This document shows, in pieces, positions 1-10,625 of a stretch of 64,000 bases of DNA. Position numbers and translations under genes: made by a program. Source of the DNA: Pontibacter lucknowensis. GTDB taxonomy: Bacteria; Bacteroidota; Bacteroidia; Cytophagales; Hymenobacteraceae. The number at the start of each line of letters is the position of its first letter. The stretch's first letter is position 1. Below the pieces are notes generated by a model. That model was not told the origin of the DNA and ran no database searches. It was given only the letters and a program-made list of their open reading frames with translations. Location of the stretch: assembly GCF_900156415.1 (NCBI RefSeq), contig NZ_FTNM01000003.1, forward strand, positions 459,470-523,469. Reading direction: 5' to 3'.

Positions 1-1155
1 TACCAAAAAAATAAGAACGGCGAGAAATTCAAGGGCATCAGGAAAAACAGCACCAGTTCCAACGGGCTGCTGAACCAGTCGAATAAACCGGGCATATTGA
101 CCTTCCCGGCAGATGTGGTTATTACGCGTCTGAAGGATGGCCTGCTACAGAAAGGCAGTTACGGAACGGACAGCTATGCCATTGAATTGCTCGAGGACAC
201 CGAGGTAAAGGACGGCGTGTTTGTAAAGCCTGTTGTATTGAAGGCTAAATTCAAGTGGTCGCAGCCGAAACTGGATGAAGAAATAAGCAAAGGTACCCGG
301 ATCAGTATACCTACGATCAAACTTAGTCCTTCTTATGAGAAGCTGGTGTATGACAAAGAGGTGCCGCCTAACCTGATCAATTCAAAGGTTGGCGTGGGTA
401 CAAACGAAAACGCCAGCGCCCAACTGGAAGCTCTGTTTGGAGCAAAAGTGTTTGACTTTCCGAAACCACCCAGCCTGATCAAGTACCTGCTAGGCTTCTC
501 CGACGATCCTGATGGCATCTTCATGGATTTTTTTGCCGGTTCGGGTGCCACTGCCCAGGCCGTGCTCGAAATGAACCAGCAGGATGGCGGCAGCCGGAAG
601 TACATCTGCGTGCAGTTGGATGAGCAGATCGCCCCAGCGACTAAAGCCTATCAGCTAGGCTTCAGAACCATCTCCGAGATTACCAGAAAACGATTGCTGT
701 TGCTACATGAAAAAATGCAGGGACAGGAGGAGACGGAGGCCATCGACACAGGTTTCAGGTATTTTAAACTAGCCCCTTCCAGATTCAAAACCTGGCGTGG
801 AGAAAATAGCAATGGTGCAAATGAGCATGCAAAACAGCTGACCTTATTTAAGCAGGTAGAAAAACAGAAAGAGCATTCAGAACACATGCTGTGGGAGTTG
901 CTGCTCAGGTTCGGTATACCGCTGACAGCTGCCATAAACAAAGTGCCTGCCGGTGATACGATACTGTATGAGGTTGTGGAAGAAGGGCTCCTGTATGGGC
1001 TGGATAGGATCAATGAAGAAGTCCTTAGGAAAGCGATCGAGCTGAAACCCAAGGCCTTTATTTGTCCAGACTCGCTTTTCCAGCTGAACGAAATCTCCAG
1101 AACTAATTTACAACTAACCTTGCAGGACATTGGTATTGATTTTAAATCAATCTGA
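1..1155 (+). CDS. Type III-like R-M Mod DNA methyltransferase, C-terminal part
   Basis: The reading frame is open from base 1, so the gene starts before the window and only about 384 C-terminal residues are seen. DFFAGSG (bases 526-546) is the AdoMet-binding FxGxG motif. Its position near the C-terminus, with the catalytic DPPY expected upstream outside the window, is the beta-class order known from type III Mod subunits and related N6-adenine methylases. The final residues (EEVLRKAIELKPK ... LTLQDIGIDFKSI) resemble type III Mod C-termini. It would methylate adenine in a specific site. The usual partner downstream is a large Res helicase-nuclease; here a small protein follows after 9 nt. Family call is good; system type is inferred. 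Confidence 0.85.
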   Translation, partial: YQKNKNGEKFKGIRKNSTSSNGLLNQSNKPGILTFPADVVITRLKDGLLQKGSYGTDSYAIELLEDTEVKDGVFVKPVVLKAKFKWSQPKLDEEISKGTRISIPTIKLSPSYEKLVYDKEVPPNLINSKVGVGTNENASAQLEALFGAKVFDFPKPPSLIKYLLGFSDDPDGIFMDFFAGSGATAQAVLEMNQQDGGSRKYICVQLDEQIAPATKAYQLGFRTISEITRKRLLLLHEKMQGQEETEAIDTGFRYFKLAPSRFKTWRGENSNGANEHAKQLTLFKQVEKQKEHSEHMLWELLLRFGIPLTAAINKVPAGDTILYEVVEEGLLYGLDRINEEVLRKAIELKPKAFICPDSLFQLNEISRTNLQLTLQDIGIDFKSI

Positions 1156-1164
1156 TGAAATGCA

Positions 1165-1731
1165 ATGCTGGTACAAAACTTCGACTTTGACGCTAACCTC
1201 GCCATAGCCCGGCAATGTGCGGCTGACATGGTCCGCAACGGCCTGTATTCCCGCTTTGGCCTTTCAGAGAAAGAGCGCCTCGAGAAGGCGGTGCTGGGAT
1301 GCATGGGGGAGTACGCTTTCGAACATTGGCTTAAGTCCCTTGGCTATACCTACGAGGTTGATCGTGCCGGCTTCGAAAACAGGAATGCGGATGCGTTCGA
1401 CTTTTTGATTGGCGGCTGTAAAATAGATGTGAAAGTTGCGAAGAAATCAACTGACAGGCCACCGAACGACAACTGGACCTATGGTTACCCGCAGGAGCAA
1501 AAGCCGGCTTCAAAAGATTATGTAATCGTAGGTTGGGTGGATTTTAGCAGAAAAGAAGTAGGGTATTATGGCTGGATAGCGGGTAAGGAAATCAGCAGAT
1601 TTCCGGTGGTGACAAAGAATACCTTTGCCGGCTACAGCTACCGTACGCCTAACCACGAGTTTAAATGGGGAGCCTTGCACAAAAACTTCGAACGTTTCTT
1701 CCAAGGCGTTCTACAGAGCAAGGAAGCATAA
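1165..1731 (+). CDS. Putative PD-(D/E)XK nuclease-like protein beside Mod
   Basis: 188 aa, starting 9 nt after the methyltransferase stop and probably co-transcribed with it. Not recognised as a named family. E49 (in MGEYAFEHWL), D79 (DAFDFLIGG) and D88-V-K90 (KIDVKVAKK) are spaced like the E...D...(D/E)xK active site of PD-(D/E)XK nucleases, with a hydrophobic strand on each side of the DxK. No helicase, zinc finger or membrane segment is visible. By position it could be the restriction nuclease of a non-canonical system; this is inference. Alternatively it is an unrelated Bacteroidota hypothetical protein. The next gene has its own promoter, so the pair stands alone. Confidence 0.6.
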   Translation: MLVQNFDFDANLAIARQCAADMVRNGLYSRFGLSEKERLEKAVLGCMGEYAFEHWLKSLGYTYEVDRAGFENRNADAFDFLIGGCKIDVKVAKKSTDRPPNDNWTYGYPQEQKPASKDYVIVGWVDFSRKEVGYYGWIAGKEISRFPVVTKNTFAGYSYRTPNHEFKWGALHKNFERFFQGVLQSKEA

Positions 1732-1790
1732 GATCGCCGGCGACTGGTGCTACCCCCTCAGGTAAGAGTGAGCTCTTTCAATGTACAGTC

Positions 1791-1819
1791 TTGACTTCTG
1801 TACAATTATGCTAAATTTG
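1791..1819 (+). promoter_or_regulatory. Bacteroidota-type promoter for the cupin gene
   Basis: TTGA at 1791-1794 and a perfect TAnnTTTG box (TAAATTTG, 1812-1819) are 17 nt apart, close to the Bacteroidota primary-sigma -33/-7 arrangement. It lies 86 nt upstream of the cupin start and separates that gene from the restriction-modification pair. Confidence 0.6.
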
Positions 1820-1904
1820 CGCCCCGCCTCAACAGGCGAGCTGCATTTTGCGTTAGCATATACCTGCAAGTATAACGCTAACACCCTTAAAGCCTGATTT
1901 GAAC

Positions 1905-2411
1905 ATGACAACCGATACGATAAATAAAGCAGCCCTTTTCGCAGAAACAGAACAGCAACTAAAACAACAACACTTTAACATCAGCAGCCAGGACCAGGAC
2001 CGTCCCTGGGGCGGATTTTTTGTGATCGACGAAGCCCAGGCACAGGACTTTGCCAACACCTATTTCGACAACATGTCGGTAGATGAACTGAAGATATCCG
2101 GCAAGTTAAGCCCGAAAATACTGCTGGTAGCACCGCACAAGCGACTGAGCTGGCAGTACCACCATCGCCGCGCCGAAATATGGAAAGTAGTGAAAGGTTC
2201 TGTAGGAGTTGTGACCAGCGACACAGATGAAGAAGGGGAATTGAAAGTGCTAAGCACCGGTGACCTGATTACCCTGCGTCAGGGAGAACGTCACCGCCTG
2301 GTGGGCCTTGACGATTGGGGTGTGCTGGCCGAGATCTGGCAACATACCGATGCGGCCAATCCTTCCAACGAGGATGATATCGTGCGTGTGCAGGATGACT
2401 TTGGCAGGTAA
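1905..2411 (+). CDS. Cupin protein, mannose-6-phosphate isomerase type II-like
   Basis: 168 aa from ATG 1905; a TTG two codons earlier is also possible. The early RPWGGFFVID block, the cupin strands (SWQYHHRRAEIWKVVKGSV with metal-binding His, then GDLITLRQGERHRL) and the ending EDDIVRVQDDFGR match the C-terminal cupin of ManC/phosphomannose isomerase type II proteins, here as a free-standing domain without the guanylyltransferase part. Likely cytosolic sugar-phosphate isomerase or sugar-binding cupin; such proteins are often labelled phosphoheptose isomerase in Bacteroidota. Substrate cannot be told from sequence. It ends at a strong hairpin shared with the convergent cytochrome operon. Confidence 0.75.
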   Translation: MTTDTINKAALFAETEQQLKQQHFNISSQDQDRPWGGFFVIDEAQAQDFANTYFDNMSVDELKISGKLSPKILLVAPHKRLSWQYHHRRAEIWKVVKGSVGVVTSDTDEEGELKVLSTGDLITLRQGERHRLVGLDDWGVLAEIWQHTDAANPSNEDDIVRVQDDFGR

Positions 2412-2435
2412 AATCTGAATTTGACAGGTATGGAA

Positions 2436-2471
2436 ATGGCGCTGCAGCTAAGCTACAGCGCCATTTTTATT
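2436..2471. terminator. Bidirectional rho-independent terminator
   Basis: ATGGCGCTG (2436-2444) pairs perfectly with CAGCGCCAT (2456-2464), with a further AGC/GCT pair inside. T-rich sequence follows on the plus strand and A-rich on the other side. It lies between two convergent transcription units. Confidence 0.85.
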
Positions 2472-2475
2472 TTTA

Positions 2476-2898
2476 TTACTCCAGCAAATGCCGGCATTTA
2501 AGCAGTTGCTTTTCCACTTCCTGTATGGTGAAGCGCGGGTTGCTGTTGCCGAAGTTGGTCTGCACGTAGTTGAGAATGTTGGTGATCTGCCCTTTGTTAA
2601 GGTGCTCAAAACCTGGCATACCCTGGTTATAGTTTTTACCATTCACGACAATGTTGCCCGTCTGCCCGTGTTGGATGATGCAGGCCAGCTCATCGCGGTG
2701 ATTCTCCAGGTAGTCGGCGCCTGCCAGCGGCGGAATGAGGTTGCGGAGTCCGCTGCCGTCATCCATGTGGCAGTTGGCGCAGTACTGGGTATAGAGCTTT
2801 TCTCCTTCGTTTTGCTTATCAGTGTAAAAGCACTGGGTCAGAGTGAGTAAAGCGGCTATACCGGCAGCATAGTGCAGGAATTTAGTTTTTATCAGCAT
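2476..2898 (-). CDS. Membrane-anchored c-type cytochrome
   Basis: 140 aa. The start at 2898 is chosen because it begins a signal sequence (MLIKTKFLHYAAGIAALL..LTQC) and overlaps the end of the SCO gene by 17 nt; the frame extends 13 codons upstream without signal-like sequence. The haem-attachment motif is CANCH, followed by GSGLRNLIPPLAG and a probable distal axial Met in QGMPGF. The C-terminal helix GQITNILNYVQTNF is typical of small class I cytochromes c. The Cys after the hydrophobic segment may be lipidated, though Q at -1 is not a classic lipobox. It probably shuttles electrons in the periplasm; the SCO partner suggests a link to a copper oxidase. Confidence 0.85.
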   Translation of the reverse strand: MLIKTKFLHYAAGIAALLTLTQCFYTDKQNEGEKLYTQYCANCHMDDGSGLRNLIPPLAGADYLENHRDELACIIQHGQTGNIVVNGKNYNQGMPGFEHLNKGQITNILNYVQTNFGNSNPRFTIQEVEKQLLKCRHLLE

Positions 2899-3580
2899 CC
2901 TTCTTTTTCTTTTTAGGCAAAAGGGCCGGTATGTCACGGATCAACCGATCGACCTGGGCTGGGTCGGTGCCATCGTAGATGCCGCGCACGTGGCGGTTCT
3001 GGTCCACGAGCACAAAGGCGCCGCTGTGCACAAAGCCGCCGGGCTCTTCCTCGTCTTCCATCGCCGACACCATGTACTGCATGGCAATGCTGTAGATGCT
3101 GTCTTTCTCGCCAGTCACAAAATGCCATTTGTCGCTGTTCACCTGCAGGCGGTCAGCGTAGTCACGCAGCACGGCTACTGTATCGTGTTTCGGATCAATG
3201 GTATGAGAAAGGAGCATGACTCTTGGGTCATCCTCAAAAGCTTCGTAGATGCGCAACATCTGGCTTTTCATCTTAGGGCAGATGGTCGGGCAGGTCGTAA
3301 AGAAAAAGTCGGTGACGTATACTTTGTCCTGCACGGTGAGGCTGGTCACCACCTGGCTGTCCTGGTTGATGAAAGCGAAGTCAGGTATGCGGTGGTATAC
3401 CGTATCGGTTACCTGCTGGCCGTCAACTTGGCGCTGCACCAGCTGCCGCTCGCCCAGGTAGGGGAGTGTGCCGGCATCAGAGGACTGTTCCTGCGAACAG
3501 GCCTGCCAGCTGAGTGCAGACAGGCCAAGCAGCAAGGCTGAAAAAAAAGTGTTTAGTTTATTTCTTTCCATAAGTCGCAT
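2882..3580 (-). CDS. SCO1/SenC family copper-binding lipoprotein
   Basis: 232 aa; an alternative start is Met 4 at 3571. A hydrophobic segment ending SWQAC marks a lipoprotein signal. The thioredoxin-fold core carries the copper motif CPTICP (TTCPTICPKMKSQM), the HTIDP strand and the distal copper His in GFVHSGAF. SCO proteins deliver copper to the CuA centre of cytochrome c oxidase or act as thiol oxidoreductases. The gene overlaps both neighbours (lipoprotein upstream by about 20 nt, cytochrome c downstream by 17 nt), so all three are translated from one message. The lysine-rich tail (LPKKKKKDADKN) is unusual but of no clear meaning. Confidence 0.92.
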   Translation of the reverse strand: MRLMERNKLNTFFSALLLGLSALSWQACSQEQSSDAGTLPYLGERQLVQRQVDGQQVTDTVYHRIPDFAFINQDSQVVTSLTVQDKVYVTDFFFTTCPTICPKMKSQMLRIYEAFEDDPRVMLLSHTIDPKHDTVAVLRDYADRLQVNSDKWHFVTGEKDSIYSIAMQYMVSAMEDEEEPGGFVHSGAFVLVDQNRHVRGIYDGTDPAQVDRLIRDIPALLPKKKKKDADKN

Positions 3581-3986
3581 AAGTTTCCTGTGCTTGGGTG
3601 ATGGTGCTGTCCATTAGCGATTTTACCCGTTCCATTTTCTGGTGTTCAGCATTCAGGTATAGCATCGCCTGCTGGTGTGCCAACGTGTCGGGAGCCTTGT
3701 ACTGGCGCATCCACTCCATCATGGCTTCATCGGCCTGGTCCAGTTCCTGTATACGGCGCGCGAGCAGGCTAATGGTCGCGGTGTCGGCAGACTGTGCCTG
3801 CAGCGTATCGCGGAGGCTGGTGAGGTTGCGGCGCAAGCGGTAGATTTTACTCATGTCGGCCATGGCCTCGTCGTGCAGGTCCATCACCTCTGTTTCCAGG
3901 GCCTGTTGTCGCTCCGCTTCACTGGCGCCGCCCTGGCAGGCAAGCAGGGTGAGGGGTAAACTCAGGTATAGCAGCCACTTTTTCAT
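3558..3986 (-). CDS. Conserved coiled-coil lipoprotein of unknown function
   Basis: 142 aa. The signal MKKWLLYLSLPLTLLAC ends in a clear lipobox (LLAC). The rest is almost all charged helix with heptad-like leucines (EVMDLHDEAMADMSKIYRLRRNLTSLRDTL), predicting a periplasmic coiled coil. No enzyme motif. It is the first gene of the lipoprotein-SCO-cytochrome c operon, so a role in the assembly or anchoring of a respiratory component is possible but inferred only from position. Confidence 0.75.
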   Translation of the reverse strand: MKKWLLYLSLPLTLLACQGGASEAERQQALETEVMDLHDEAMADMSKIYRLRRNLTSLRDTLQAQSADTATISLLARRIQELDQADEAMMEWMRQYKAPDTLAHQQAMLYLNAEHQKMERVKSLMDSTITQAQETYATYGKK

Positions 3987-4152
3987 CGTTCAGCTGATAA
4001 GGTTTGGTGTAAGAACAGGTATAGCTGCAAAGGTATAGGATATGGCAGAATAATGGCCCCTCAGGTGCTAAGTTTTGGGCAATTCCCTTTAGGCGGGCAT
4101 TAAAAAGCCCGGCACGGTGGCCAGGCATTGGTTTAAGATAAGTTTGTTTTGA

Positions 4153-4581
4153 TTAGGCAGGAACCATTAGTTCTGAATGCAGGGCTTGAGCTACCTGGTT
4201 GTATTGTCCCTCGGAGATACGGCTTCGCAGAAACTTCATTACATCCTGGAAGGCATAGTGGGCGTGCTCCAGTGTCGGGAAATCGGCCATGTCAGCAAAG
4301 GCGTCTTTGGAGCGAATAAACTCCAGCCATTCTTCTTCATGGCGTATGCGCACGGGCTCTTCCCGCAGCGTGAAGCCATCAAAGTATATACCTTTCCAGA
4401 CGATCGGAAGCTGGGCCGCCAGGTGTATGGCTTCTCCGGCAGGTATGCGGTCACGGATGGCGTGCAGCACCGCTCTAAAGATACGGGCAGCTTTCATCTC
4501 GTCTTCTATACCCAGGTAGTCACAGAGCTCGTGTAACCAGGTCTTTGCCTCCTTTTGATAATTCTCAAAATTCATGGACAT
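4153..4581 (-). CDS. DUF2267 domain protein
   Basis: 142 aa. The block ARIFRAVLHAIRDRIP with AIHLAAQLPIVWKGIYFDGF is the DUF2267 signature; the whole protein is one such domain of helices. Function unknown; the family is common and often stress-linked. The start is unusually well defined: GGAGG lies 5 nt before ATG 4581, a strong Shine-Dalgarno for a Bacteroidota gene; a second Met lies two codons in. It appears monocistronic. Confidence 0.85.
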   Translation of the reverse strand: MSMNFENYQKEAKTWLHELCDYLGIEDEMKAARIFRAVLHAIRDRIPAGEAIHLAAQLPIVWKGIYFDGFTLREEPVRIRHEEEWLEFIRSKDAFADMADFPTLEHAHYAFQDVMKFLRSRISEGQYNQVAQALHSELMVPA

Positions 4582-4748
4582 GTTTACCTCCTTTTTTATG
4601 GTTAAACATCATGTACTCTGTTATTTACAACGAATCAGCCAGGAGAGGGTTATCAGATAAAAGGGAGTACGCTCACAAGCACGCCAATAGCACTGAAACA
4701 ATGGTAAACGCCCAAAACAATTTAACCATCAACAATTTAATAATTTGA

Positions 4749-5078
4749 CTACCACTTCTTAAAGACAAAGAACACGGCCAGCAGGATGAAAATGAAGCCA
4801 ACGATGTAATTCCATTTCACCTCTTCGCGCAGGTATAGCACCGAGAAGCCTACAAACACGACCAGCGTGATGACCTCCTGTATCGTTTTGAGTTGAAAGG
4901 CTGTGAACTGTCCGTGCCCAATCCGGTTGGCAGGCACCTGGAACATGTACTCAAAAAAGGCAATGAACCAGCTCACCAGGATTACCTTCCAGAGCACGGT
5001 GTCTTTGAACTTCAGGTGACCATACCAGGCGAAGGTCATGAAGATGTTGGAGATAAGAAGGAGTATAATCGTTTTCAT
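4749..5078 (-). CDS. DUF486/DMT-superfamily small membrane protein
   Basis: 109 aa with four predicted membrane helices. The family blocks FMTFAWYGHLKF, FFEYMFQVPANRIGHG and QLKTIQEVITLVVFVGFSVLYL are all present, and the length is normal for DUF486. Members resemble half-size drug/metabolite transporters; substrate unknown. Inner membrane. The gene stands alone, divergent from gyrB across a 446-nt spacer. Confidence 0.88.
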   Translation of the reverse strand: MKTIILLLISNIFMTFAWYGHLKFKDTVLWKVILVSWFIAFFEYMFQVPANRIGHGQFTAFQLKTIQEVITLVVFVGFSVLYLREEVKWNYIVGFIFILLAVFFVFKKW

Positions 5079-7483
<2,405 letters not shown>

Positions 7484-7498
7484 TCTATATCAAAACAT

Positions 7499-7544
7499 AA
7501 AACAGCAGCGGCTGCTTTCGGAAGAAGGCAGCCGCTGCTGTTTT
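7499..7544. terminator. Bidirectional terminator after gyrB
   Basis: A near-perfect 17-bp stem, AACAGCAGCGGCTGC region (7499-7515) with GCAGCCGCTGCTGTT region (7528-7544), flanked by A-run and T-run. Shared by gyrB and the convergent CPBP gene. Confidence 0.9.
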
Positions 7545-7557
7545 ATGACAGGTTTGT

Positions 7558-8322
7558 TCAATACAGGTCAGGCGCCAGTGCTATACCTGACTTCAAGCGG
7601 TTCCTGTAGAACCCCCAAAGTATTAACAACACTAACAGCAATCCCCAGCAGCCTGCCAGTATCCAGGTGCTGGCATCACTTGAAGCCGACGTAGTGCTGA
7701 ATAGGCTTCTCGTTGATTCGTAGGCGATGTTGGCGCCCCAGTGTATGCCGAAGGCAAGCCAAAGCGATTTGGTAATGATGACCGCATAGGCCAGCACCAG
7801 GCCTAATAACAAAAGATAGGAGAGGACTGCCGCACCATCACCTAATCGCCAAATGTGATTCAGCACATAGACCAAAGCGGAAAGCAGCACCCAATAAGTG
7901 GGCTTCATATATTTGACTAGATGCGCATATAAATAACCCCGGGTTAGAATGTCCTCCGCAACAGAGGGAACCGCAGTCATCAGCAGGAGCATGGGAACTT
8001 GTCCTACAAAGGTTGTGATGGTTATGCTGGAAACAATGCTTTCATACCCCAACAGAACCGAGAGGTAGAACGATAGGATGAAAAATGTCAGGCCTAGCAA
8101 CAGCCCCACCAAAAGCTGCCGCAACCATTTATCTTTCAGACTCAGGCCATAGCCCCCAAGTCCTGTCCACCCCTGCGCTCTGGCCAGGAAAAAAGCTGCC
8201 ACTATAAACCCGGTTTTAAACAGGGCCATTATCCAAAAAACAAAAAAAAACTCAGGGAAATGATAAATGGCGAAAAGGAGGAAAAATCCTGGTGCACATG
8301 AGAGTAGACTACGTATAGGCAT
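7558..8322 (-). CDS. CPBP family intramembrane glutamic metalloprotease
   Basis: 254 aa with about seven hydrophobic helices. The CPBP/Abi motifs are present in order: SVAEDILTRGY (motif 1; the usual EExxxR appears as E-D-I-L-T-R), NHIWRLGD (motif 2) and FGIHWGANI (motif 3). These residues form the active site of type II CAAX-prenyl-endopeptidase-like proteins. Bacterial members act in peptide or bacteriocin handling or have unknown roles. No bacteriocin-like neighbour is seen, so the substrate is unknown. Monocistronic. Confidence 0.85.
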   Translation of the reverse strand: MPIRSLLSCAPGFFLLFAIYHFPEFFFVFWIMALFKTGFIVAAFFLARAQGWTGLGGYGLSLKDKWLRQLLVGLLLGLTFFILSFYLSVLLGYESIVSSITITTFVGQVPMLLLMTAVPSVAEDILTRGYLYAHLVKYMKPTYWVLLSALVYVLNHIWRLGDGAAVLSYLLLLGLVLAYAVIITKSLWLAFGIHWGANIAYESTRSLFSTTSASSDASTWILAGCWGLLLVLLILWGFYRNRLKSGIALAPDLY

Positions 8323-8489
8323 AGCTTTTCCGAAGAGCCATTAGAAGCTCTCAAGCAACAATAATAATTTAAATTATAGGTACTTACAATGTATAGGGAG
8401 GGGTAAATTTCGGACAAATGGTTTGTTGATTATTCTTTTGTCAGGTTGTATGCATTTGCACATCTAAAACGCTACCAAAGCACAGGCAC

Positions 8490-8951
8490 CTACTTGCTTA
8501 CCGCTTCACTCAGTTTCTCAAATACCTTCCCCATTTTATCCAACACAGCTTGCTGATCGCTTAATTTGTAGTCCTGCTGCAGGTCGTTGGGATGGCGGTA
8601 GCTCAGGTATACCTGGCCTTCTTCGTCTTCCCACACCAACAGGCGCAAAGGCAGATCTAAGCCGGCACGCTGATCGGCCTGCATCAGGTTAGTGCCAACC
8701 AGCGGATTGCCGAAAATAAGCACATGTGTAGGCCGGAGATCCAGCCCCTTGTCACTGGCGGCTTTGGCGTGGTCTACTTCCACTACCAGGTTGATGCCCA
8801 TACCCTCTATTGCAGTTCGGAGTCGTTTCAGTGTTTCCTCCATGCCATAGGCGCTTGGTTTAGTGGTTAGCTGTCCGGTTTGCGAAGGCTGTGCTATACC
8901 TGCACAGGCGATGCAGATCATCAGGAAAAATGCTAATGTAAGGTGCTTCAT
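8490..8951 (-). CDS. Exported DUF302 domain protein
   Basis: 153 aa from the Met (8951) that begins a signal peptide (MKHLTLAFFLMICIACAG); the frame runs 16 codons further without signal character. The blocks THVLIFGNPLVGTNLMQ and GLDLPLRLLVWEDEEG are diagnostic of DUF302, a small alpha/beta fold of unknown function. The exported form may be lipidated at the Cys in IACAG or cleaved after AGIAQ. It starts 4 nt after the PagL-like gene ends, so the two are one operon. Confidence 0.85.
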   Translation of the reverse strand: MKHLTLAFFLMICIACAGIAQPSQTGQLTTKPSAYGMEETLKRLRTAIEGMGINLVVEVDHAKAASDKGLDLRPTHVLIFGNPLVGTNLMQADQRAGLDLPLRLLVWEDEEGQVYLSYRHPNDLQQDYKLSDQQAVLDKMGKVFEKLSEAVSK

Positions 8952-8955
8952 CTTA

Positions 8956-10080
8956 TTAGAATCTAAAACCGACGCGGGCATCCAGAAAATCCGCCACATG
9001 GCGATGGGCCTTCAGGTTGATGCCGTAAAACATGCGCCCTCCTGTATGGTACTCCAGGCCCCAGCGCTGGTACACCGGGTCGCGGGCTTTGTATGGAGAG
9101 TATACGTATACCCCAAGCTGCTGATTGAACCGGAAACGACCTATGCGCAGTTCGTGCCCCACCAGCAAAGCACCCCGCTGAAAATCACGCCCGTCCTCTT
9201 CGTCCTGCAGGTGCTTACGCAAGGTATAGTCTGCTATCCACTCGGCCCCACCAGTCAGCGCACTGATGCGGCCAACGGGCTGGCTGACGTAAGCAGTTAT
9301 ACCTAGCAGTGGCAGCTTGCGTGAAGGTTCGTCGTGGCGGTCCTTGCCGGTGCCAAACACGGCTACCAGAAAATTACGCACCTGCTGCTCCTGCATACTT
9401 GCGGACATTTGGCGCTCAGGGAAAGCGGCAGGTCGCAGGGCATAGTTGAGCCCCAGTGTAGCCGAGGGAAAGTTGATGCCCTTGTTCGGCTGACGCAACC
9501 CTCCATTCGAGATATGCTTGTACGTACCGCCTGCCCGCAGCATCCAGCGCTCGCTGAGGCGGTAGTTGCCCATCAGGTTAATTTCGAGCGGAAAACTGAT
9601 GGCTGTGCTGTAAAATAGATTTTCAGGGTTGGTGTCAGGGTCATAGATGTTGTCCATGTAGGCCAGCCCAGCCCCGAAACGGAAAGACAAACTGAAGCGG
9701 CGATGCGCTGATAGAAAAGGCTCTACATACAGGAGCAAGGTATAGGCATTGCCCAGAATGTCAGGATTGTCAAAGTTGTAATAAGCCAGTGCGGCACCCA
9801 ACCTGGGGTAACCCTGCAGGTACTGCCAGGCGCGTTCGTTGGTAAAGTGCAGACTCACATCCGCCTCTATACCCCAGGGATTGGAACCGGAAATATCCCG
9901 AATCTCTCTGGAATGTGGAATGATGAAGCCCGTGTGCCCCGTCAGGCCGATGTTGATCGCAGACCGGGTGGAATCGCTTTGCCACGCAGCAATTGCCAGT
10001 ACAGGCTCACATAGTAGCGACAGTACCATAGCCAGGGATAATAGCAAACCGGTATGAAAACCTCTTCCACTGTTCGTCAT
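8956..10080 (-). CDS. PagL-like outer-membrane acyloxyacyl hydrolase / lipid A deacylase
   Basis: 374 aa from Met 10080; a Met eight codons earlier is possible. A signal peptide (about residues 10-32) is followed by a predicted beta-barrel of alternating hydrophobic strands ending in VGFRF, the terminal Phe of outer-membrane proteins. YKHISNGGLRQPNKGINF carries the His-x-Ser-Asn motif that is catalytic in PagL. It is about twice the length of PagL, so the barrel is larger or has long loops. Likely removes an ester-linked acyl chain from lipid A; exact substrate is inferred. Confidence 0.78.
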   Translation of the reverse strand: MTNSGRGFHTGLLLSLAMVLSLLCEPVLAIAAWQSDSTRSAINIGLTGHTGFIIPHSREIRDISGSNPWGIEADVSLHFTNERAWQYLQGYPRLGAALAYYNFDNPDILGNAYTLLLYVEPFLSAHRRFSLSFRFGAGLAYMDNIYDPDTNPENLFYSTAISFPLEINLMGNYRLSERWMLRAGGTYKHISNGGLRQPNKGINFPSATLGLNYALRPAAFPERQMSASMQEQQVRNFLVAVFGTGKDRHDEPSRKLPLLGITAYVSQPVGRISALTGGAEWIADYTLRKHLQDEEDGRDFQRGALLVGHELRIGRFRFNQQLGVYVYSPYKARDPVYQRWGLEYHTGGRMFYGINLKAHRHVADFLDARVGFRF

Positions 10081-10099
10081 CTTTATAACTTTTTGCTGC

Positions 10100-10335
10100 C
10101 TCAAGGCAATTTAACTCTTCAACAGGCCAGTTCGCCAGTTTGGCACCTGCCTGGTAGTCTTTCTCCAGAAAGTCGGGCAGGGCCTGGTGCGCTCACGTAC
10201 AGCATAACACGCCACCAATGATTAAGCAGGGGCATCAGCGTCAGGCGTATCTTGCCTACAATCTGAAGGTACAGATGCGGCGTGTCCTGTGGGCCTCCCA
10301 GTCGGCAAGGGGTAGGGGAGGACGTTCAAACTCGC
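10100..10335 (-). pseudogene. DUF5996 pseudogene remnant
   Basis: Three minus-strand frames carry pieces of one family. 10333-10291 reads FERPPLPLADWEAHRT (DUF5996 N-terminus). 10279-10190 reads PHLYLQIVGKIRLTLMP then LLNHWWRVMLYVSAPG, the diagnostic core. About 10187-10125 reads ALPDFLEKDYQAGAKLANW, like the family C-terminus. The pieces are in different frames, separated by stops, and the middle of the roughly 300-aa protein is gone. So the gene was broken by frameshifts plus a large internal deletion. The match is from memory of the family consensus. Confidence 0.75.
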
Positions 10336-10575
10336 TGGTGTCGGGCTTGTTTGTACAGCTTCTTACATTGGCTCTTGTTTTATACCGGGCGCCTGCTGAT
10401 TGGTTTTGAGATTCTGGTATAGATCAGGGTAAAGCCGGGCTTTTTTGGCGCCGGGCGATGCTCTTGGAAAACATTTATGCAAGCTTTCGTCAAAAGGCAT
10501 GACAAATTCACTAACAAAAATTATATTAGCAGTTGGGCATACTTAATCTAATGTCCGTATACCTGCGTCTGTCAG

Positions 10576-10609
10576 GGAGCCTCTGTTCTCCGACTTGATA
10601 TGAGGCTCC
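10576..10609 (+). promoter_or_regulatory. Leader hairpin upstream of ppk1
   Basis: GGAGCCTC (10576-10583) is complementary to GAGGCTCC (10602-10609), followed by TTTAA, 17 nt before the ppk1 start. It would form in the 5' leader and could act as a weak attenuator or mRNA-stability element; function inferred. Confidence 0.35.
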
Positions 10610-10625
10610 TTTAATATCTGAAAAC

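Noticed and set aside
10218..10409. Plus-strand open frame of 63 codons before ppk1
   Set aside because: It is antisense to the recognisable DUF5996 remnants.
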